Below are positions 4,751 to 7,931 of a stretch of DNA of 7,931 nucleotides, one piece after another. The DNA is from Robiginitomaculum sp. (lineage in GTDB: Bacteria > Pseudomonadota > Alphaproteobacteria > Caulobacterales > Maricaulaceae). The first letter of the stretch is position 1; the number at the start of each line of letters is the position of its first letter. The DNA is taken from the NCBI GenBank assembly GCA_002733485.1, contig NVVU01000015.1, forward strand, positions 4,926 to 12,856, written 5' to 3'. The notes beneath the pieces are model-generated. The model had not been told where the DNA came from, ran no database searches, and was given only the letters and a program-made list of their open reading frames with translations. Both the position numbers and the translations under genes were made by a program.

Positions 4751-4877
4751 TATGCCGCCCCGCAGACAAAACTGAAATGACAGTTTCGCAAGTGCAGCAC
4801 GCCTCGGCAAGTCAAATAGGGTGTTTTCTTTTGTGCAGGATTTTGGCAGACTGTATTTCCCCTTAAAGGAGAGTGTG
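4751..4877. promoter_or_regulatory. Divergent phaR-phaB control region with two inverted repeats
   Basis: Two symmetric sites are visible. AAACTG (4769-4774), six bases, then CAGTTT (4781-4786) is a perfect inverted repeat 19-36 bases before the phaR start. GTGCAGCAC (4792-4800) is a perfect nine-base palindrome about 80 bases before phaB, with another TGTGCAGG at 4832-4839. PhaR proteins studied in other bacteria bind TGC-rich sites, so the GTGC/GCAC palindrome is the better PhaR operator candidate, and the first repeat may serve autoregulation. No strong -35/-10 pair stands out on either strand. Confidence 0.45.
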
Positions 4878-5600
4878 ATGAGCAGACTGGCAGTAGTTAC
4901 CGGCGGTACACGAGGCATTGGCCGCGCCATTAGCGAACGCCTGGCCGATGCGGGCTATCGGGTAGCCGCCATATATGCGGGCAATCACGCCGCCGCAGAA
5001 GAATGCGCGCGCGACGGGTCAATTTTTTGCTATCAATGGGATGTGGCCGATTACGAAGCCTGCAAGACTGGAATTGCCAGCGTTGAAGATGAGCACGGCC
5101 CCGTGGACATTGTGGTCAACAATGCCGGTATCACCCGGGACGGCACCATGAAACGCATGTCACCCGAAGCTTGGAAAAAAGTCATCGATGTAAACCTGGG
5201 CGGCTGTTACAATATGGCCAATGCGGTGTGGAAAGGCATGTTGGTGCGAAAGTTTGGCCGTATCGTCAATATCGGCTCCATCAATGGTCAGGCCGGACAA
5301 TATGGACAGGTCAATTACGCCGCCGCCAAATCCGGCATTCACGGCTTCACCAAGGCGCTGGCCCAGGAAGGGGCGGCCCACAGCATTACCGTCAATGCCA
5401 TTGCACCGGGTTATATTGATACCGATATGGTGGCCGCCGTTCCGGACCATGTTCTGGACAAGATCATCGCCGGCATTCCGGTTGGCCGCCTCGGTCAGGC
5501 CAGCGAAATCGCCCGTGGGGTACATTTTCTGGTGTCCGACAATGCGGGCTTTATTACCGGCTCGACCCTCTCTATTAATGGTGGCCAGCATATGTATTAA
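4878..5600 (+). CDS. phaB: Acetoacetyl-CoA reductase PhaB
   Basis: The 240-residue product is a short-chain dehydrogenase. The start at 4878 has AAGGAG (4866-4871) six bases upstream and puts the first strand directly at the N-terminus (MSRLAVVTGGTRGIG). An in-frame ATG at 4821 would add 19 residues with no ribosome site. TGGTRGIG (8-15) binds the cofactor, NNAG is at 81-84, and Asn106, Ser134, Tyr147 and Lys151 form the catalytic set. NINGQ-type residues GSINGQAGQYGQVNYAAAKSG (133-153) and the ending SINGGQHMY are PhaB-like rather than FabG-like. The enzyme reduces acetoacetyl-CoA to (R)-3-hydroxybutyryl-CoA with NADPH, supplying monomer to PHA synthase in the cytoplasm. Divergent phaR next door strengthens the call. 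The thiolase (phaA) and synthase (phaC) genes are not in the window. Confidence 0.93.
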   Translation: MSRLAVVTGGTRGIGRAISERLADAGYRVAAIYAGNHAAAEECARDGSIFCYQWDVADYEACKTGIASVEDEHGPVDIVVNNAGITRDGTMKRMSPEAWKKVIDVNLGGCYNMANAVWKGMLVRKFGRIVNIGSINGQAGQYGQVNYAAAKSGIHGFTKALAQEGAAHSITVNAIAPGYIDTDMVAAVPDHVLDKIIAGIPVGRLGQASEIARGVHFLVSDNAGFITGSTLSINGGQHMY

Positions 5601-5624
5601 GCTCTCGTTCCGGAAACTCCAAAC

Positions 5625-5668
5625 CGGTAGGGCTGTACCGTTCCCTGTGATAGTGTGTCACGGAGAAC
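5625..5668 (+). terminator. Hairpins after phaB, no U tract
   Basis: GTTCCCTGTGA (5640-5650) pairs with TCACGGAGAAC (5658-5668), an 11-pair stem with one mismatch and one wobble around a seven-base loop. A smaller hairpin, CGGTA (5625-5629) with TACCG (5636-5640), shares one base with it, so the two compete. There is no run of Ts afterwards, so intrinsic termination is doubtful; the structure may protect the phaB 3' end or lie in the leader of the next gene. Confidence 0.4.
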
Positions 5669-5727
5669 AAAACCTTGGACCCTGGCCCTTTTGGCGTCTG
5701 TCCTGTGAATGAAGGGGCACCACGATT

Positions 5728-6414
5728 ATGTGTTTTTCCGAACCGGTTAGTTTTATCACGGGTGGCCTGTTAATTACGGGCGGGGCTTTTGCAGCCTGGA
5801 AAGCCTGGAAGATCAACAAACGCTATATGCCGGTAGCCATGATGCCGGTATTTGCCGGCATTCAGCAAGTGATGGAAGGTCATGTGTGGATGGGGTTGAA
5901 TCATTCTGACCCGAACATGGTCTGGTGGGGGGCAATCGGGTTTATCCTGTTTTCATGGCTAATGTGGCCAACATGGATTCCCTTTAGCATCTACTATCTT
6001 GAACCACCGGACAGCAAACGCAAAAAACCGCTTTTAGCGTTTGCATTAGCCGGCTTTTCGCTGGGTATGATTTTATTTATTCCACATTTAATCAATCCGG
6101 AATGGGTGAACGTTGCAATCAACAAGCATTCCATCGCCTATGAAGGCACAATGTTTCTTGATTATTTCATGCCGCGACAACTGACCTATGCCATCTATCT
6201 GTTTCTGATTATCACACCTCCATTACTCTCCACCTATCTGCATATGCGGTTGTTTGGTGTAACGCTGATTGCGGTGGTAACCATAGTCTTTTTATTCCTC
6301 TCCTATGCCTATATCTCTTTTTTCTGTCTGCTGGCTGGCGTGGCTACCTTGCATCTGATTTACATCATCATACACAATAAATGCTGTCGGGAATGTCCGG
6401 AAATATTTGGTTAG
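5728..6414 (+). CDS. Seven-helix membrane protein, MCFS/DUF6629 type
   Basis: The product has 228 residues, starting at an ATG with GAAGGGG (5711-5717) ten bases upstream. It opens with MCFSEPVSFITGGLLITGGA, matching the MCFS...SF..G start of the DUF6629 membrane protein family. Other matching features are VFAGIQQVMEGHVW (41-54) in helix 2, SWLMWPTWIPFSIYYLEPP (76-94) at helix 3, TPPLLST (163-169) in helix 5 and SFFCLLAG (197-204) at the last helix. Helices are predicted at about 7-27, 33-53, 65-88, 101-121, 150-170, 173-193 and 195-217. The tail carries CC-x2-C (219-223). The family has no established function. The gene is AT-richer than its neighbours (about 37% GC over 6061-6120 by count), only partly explained by membrane-protein composition. 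Confidence 0.75.
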   Translation: MCFSEPVSFITGGLLITGGAFAAWKAWKINKRYMPVAMMPVFAGIQQVMEGHVWMGLNHSDPNMVWWGAIGFILFSWLMWPTWIPFSIYYLEPPDSKRKKPLLAFALAGFSLGMILFIPHLINPEWVNVAINKHSIAYEGTMFLDYFMPRQLTYAIYLFLIITPPLLSTYLHMRLFGVTLIAVVTIVFLFLSYAYISFFCLLAGVATLHLIYIIIHNKCCRECPEIFG

Positions 6415-6419
6415 GCGGC

Positions 6420-6448
6420 TTGACGCCCGTGTGAATTGGAAAAATATT
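6420..6448 (+). promoter_or_regulatory. Candidate promoter for the DUF4908 gene
   Basis: TTGACG (6420-6425) matches the -35 consensus at five of six positions, and AATATT (6443-6448), 17 bases on, matches -10 at four of six. Transcription would begin near 6455, giving a leader of about 85 bases. It sits just after the stop of the preceding membrane-protein gene. An AAATATTTGG repeat flanks it (6401-6410 and 6472-6481). Pattern-based only. Confidence 0.42.
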
Positions 6449-6540
6449 CCGAGGATCAACACCGGCGTAAAAAATATTTGGCCGCAAAAGCGCCGCAGTT
6501 GGGTGCATTATTGTCGATCATGAGGGAAGGCCAATTGAAT

Positions 6541-7311
6541 ATGATAAGACGCGCAGGCGTTATGGTTGCATTTGCCGGTTATGCCATTTTTGGCACCGGG
6601 ACCGTCTGGGCCGTTGAACCCGCAACCAAGGTCCTGCGCGAAGCCTATCAGGTGCGTGCCAGCTCACAGCCGGTCACCCGTTTTGATGTGGGCAGGAAAA
6701 ACGAAGCCTTTATTCTGGACCAGCGCCATCAGGGGCAATTGCTGTTTCGCTATGTGCGTTCACGGGAAATTTTTGTACTGCGCCAGGTGCCAGGGCCGCG
6801 CGGTGATGTGATGTTGAAGAACGACCTTGGCGCGGTCATGGTACGTATGAGCCGCGTTGGCGGTCCCATCCTGTTTCCTGAACGGGCCTCTCATGGCATT
6901 CCCGCCTGGCGGGCCGGGCCGGCCACGCCTTTGGGGCCGCGCAACGTCCATCTGGAAGACCTGCGCCCGGCGCTGTCCAACATTGCCAATGATCTGGTTA
7001 CAATCCTGGATCACGACGTAACCATATCGGCCCGTGGCGCCAATGAAAACTCGGCCTGGCTCTATCTGGATACGGCGCTGAATGCACGCAGCGCCATTAA
7101 CCGGATCAAACGTAATCCGGACCGCAAGGGCCGAACCCTGCCTACGCTAAGCGAGATCCGGCTGGTATCCTCAGATCATCAGGAATTACGGTTGCAAGAT
7201 GCGGTGCTGGAAATCCATCTGGTCACCGATGAAGGCTTTGCCGGCCGCCCCTCATCCCTGCGTCTGGCCGGGTTCTTGTCGGGCAAACGCATTCACGCCA
7301 GCAAAGACTAA
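6541..7311 (+). CDS. Exported DUF4908-type protein, unknown function
   Basis: The product has 256 residues. I chose the ATG at 6541 because AGGGAAGG (6523-6530) lies ten bases upstream and the protein then begins with a clean signal peptide: MIRR, a hydrophobic core (5-20) and a probable cut after Ala24 (VWA|VEP). The frame stays open back to a TTG at 6436, but that would bury the signal peptide 35 residues inside. The body contains AFILDQ (56-61), LLFRY, REIFVL, then PGPRGDVMLKNDLGAVMVRM (84-103) and SRVGGPILF (104-112), the pattern I associate with DUF4908. Near the end, FAGRPSSLRLAGFL (233-246) also fits that family. DUF4908 has no known function. The product should reside in the periplasm. 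The gene converges on the M23 peptidase gene with only eight bases between, leaving no room for a terminator. Confidence 0.75.
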   Translation: MIRRAGVMVAFAGYAIFGTGTVWAVEPATKVLREAYQVRASSQPVTRFDVGRKNEAFILDQRHQGQLLFRYVRSREIFVLRQVPGPRGDVMLKNDLGAVMVRMSRVGGPILFPERASHGIPAWRAGPATPLGPRNVHLEDLRPALSNIANDLVTILDHDVTISARGANENSAWLYLDTALNARSAINRIKRNPDRKGRTLPTLSEIRLVSSDHQELRLQDAVLEIHLVTDEGFAGRPSSLRLAGFLSGKRIHASKD

Positions 7312-7319
7312 ACGATGAG

Positions 7320-7931
7320 TTAGCGCTGCCCCGCCGAGGCCAGGGTGCTGGTTACGACTTTGGCGGGCTGGGCATTTTTGATCAGCTCGTCAATGCGGGC
7401 TTTCTCTTGGGCAAACAGTTTTAACTCATTGGCCTTGAGCTTGCGCCCGGTGGGCACTTTGACAGTCATCGGATTAACCTGGCGACCGTTTTTCAGTACT
7501 TCGTAATGCAGATGCGCGCCGGTCACCCGACCCGTCGCCCCCACATAACCAATGATCTGCCCCTGGCTGACCCGGCGACCTTTTTTGATGCCCCGACCAT
7601 ATTTGGACATATGAGCATAGGCGGTTTTATAGCCATTGGAATGGCGAATACGCACATAATTACCAAAGGAGCCATAACGCGAGGCACGTTCGATAACACC
7701 ATTACCCGCCGCCATGATCGGGGTGCCCCGCACCGCAGCAAAATCAGTGCCTTTGTGCTTGCGCGTATAGCCCAGCACCGGATGCATGCGCCGTCCAAAG
7801 CCCGAAGATATACGTGCGCCCTTAACCGGCGTCTTCATCAAAAAGCGTTTGGCACTTTGCCCCTCGGCATTGTAATAGCCCACTTCGCCGTCCGGCGTTT
7901 CAAAACGGTAAAAGGCCTTTTCCTTGCCGCG
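7320..7931 (-). CDS. M23 family (LytM-type) metallopeptidase, C-terminal part
   Basis: The frame is open to the right-hand window edge, so the front of the gene is missing; 203 residues are visible. The fragment starts RGKEKAFYRFETPDGEVGYY, continues through FLMKTPVKGARISSGFGRRM and then the full M23 fold. Numbering from the edge, His59 and Asp63 (HKGTDF) and His142 (second His of HLHYE) should hold zinc, with His107 (AYAH) and His140 as catalytic partners, so all key residues are present. The lead-in and the tail (NGRQVNPMTVKVPTGRKL, then a short helical end) match the long alphaproteobacterial M23 peptidases that carry an N-terminal signal or membrane anchor and often a coiled-coil or LysM region. 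It would cut peptidoglycan cross-links in the periplasm, for growth or division. An internal GTG at 7883 is not a likely start, since homologous sequence precedes it. Confidence 0.92.
   Translation of the reverse strand, partial: RGKEKAFYRFETPDGEVGYYNAEGQSAKRFLMKTPVKGARISSGFGRRMHPVLGYTRKHKGTDFAAVRGTPIMAAGNGVIERASRYGSFGNYVRIRHSNGYKTAYAHMSKYGRGIKKGRRVSQGQIIGYVGATGRVTGAHLHYEVLKNGRQVNPMTVKVPTGRKLKANELKLFAQEKARIDELIKNAQPAKVVTSTLASAGQR

Noticed and set aside
4751..4930. Extended N-terminus for phaR
   Set aside because: The extra 60 codons overlap the phaB start and its ribosome site, and the added peptide has no resemblance to PhaR proteins, which begin shortly before the KKYANRRLYDT motif.
6436..6540. 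Upstream TTG start for the DUF4908 gene
   Set aside because: It would place 35 hydrophilic residues before a clear signal peptide, and the ribosome site AGGGAAGG points to 6541.
1..7931. Mobile elements, CRISPR arrays, toxin-antitoxin pairs, biosynthetic clusters, tRNA or riboswitch
   Set aside because: No transposase, integrase, spacer-repeat pattern, paired small toxin genes, synthase modules or recognisable RNA fold is visible on either strand.

Overview
The window looks like ordinary chromosome of a free-living alphaproteobacterium with moderate GC (low-to-mid 50s by eye). Four things point there: a phaR/phaB polyhydroxyalkanoate (PHA) pair, an HSD10-type 3-hydroxyacyl-CoA dehydrogenase, a DUF4908-type exported protein (to my knowledge mostly alphaproteobacterial), and a textbook TTAA-N7-TTAAC box, the half-site pair bound by the alphaproteobacterial cell-cycle regulator CtrA. 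I cannot name the genus. No mobile element, CRISPR array, rRNA, tRNA or phage gene is visible.

Layout. 1-179 (-): N-terminal part of a YkvA/DUF1232 protein, cut by the window edge. 261-1043 (+): short-chain dehydrogenase of the type-2 3-hydroxyacyl-CoA dehydrogenase family, ending at a strong rho-independent terminator. 1044-1476: a 433-base convergent gap holding a spaced array of AGGG(G)TA motifs, a short direct repeat and a palindromic element. 1477-2067 (-): TetR-family repressor with a single cysteine. 2068-2497: a 430-base gap with a 20-bp palindrome that is a good TetR operator, then what looks like a decayed reading frame. 2498-3226 (+): double-cupin protein of the ChrR type. 3308-3742 (+): small four-helix membrane protein. 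3739-4035 (-): 98-residue basic protein of unknown function, sharing its TTAA stop with the preceding gene and preceded by the CtrA box. 4166-4750 (-) and 4878-5600 (+): divergent phaR and phaB. 5728-6414 (+): seven-helix MCFS/DUF6629 membrane protein, AT-richer than its surroundings. 6541-7311 (+): exported DUF4908 protein. 7320-7931 (-): C-terminal part of an M23 (LytM-type) peptidase, cut by the window edge.

How the genes fit together. PhaB makes (R)-3-hydroxybutyryl-CoA for PHA, and PhaR is the granule-binding repressor that normally silences PHA genes until polymer accumulates. The HSD10-type enzyme belongs to acyl-CoA or branched-chain amino acid oxidation, so the window has a carbon-storage and acyl-CoA flavour, but these genes do not form one operon. 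The TetR gene, its probable operator and the cupin gene form a second possible unit. The M23 peptidase and the CtrA-linked small gene relate to envelope and cell-cycle functions.

No clearly new multi-gene system is present. The best leads are non-coding: the CtrA box in front of the orphan small gene, the TetR operator facing a decayed frame, and the G-motif array at roughly helical spacing in the convergent gap.
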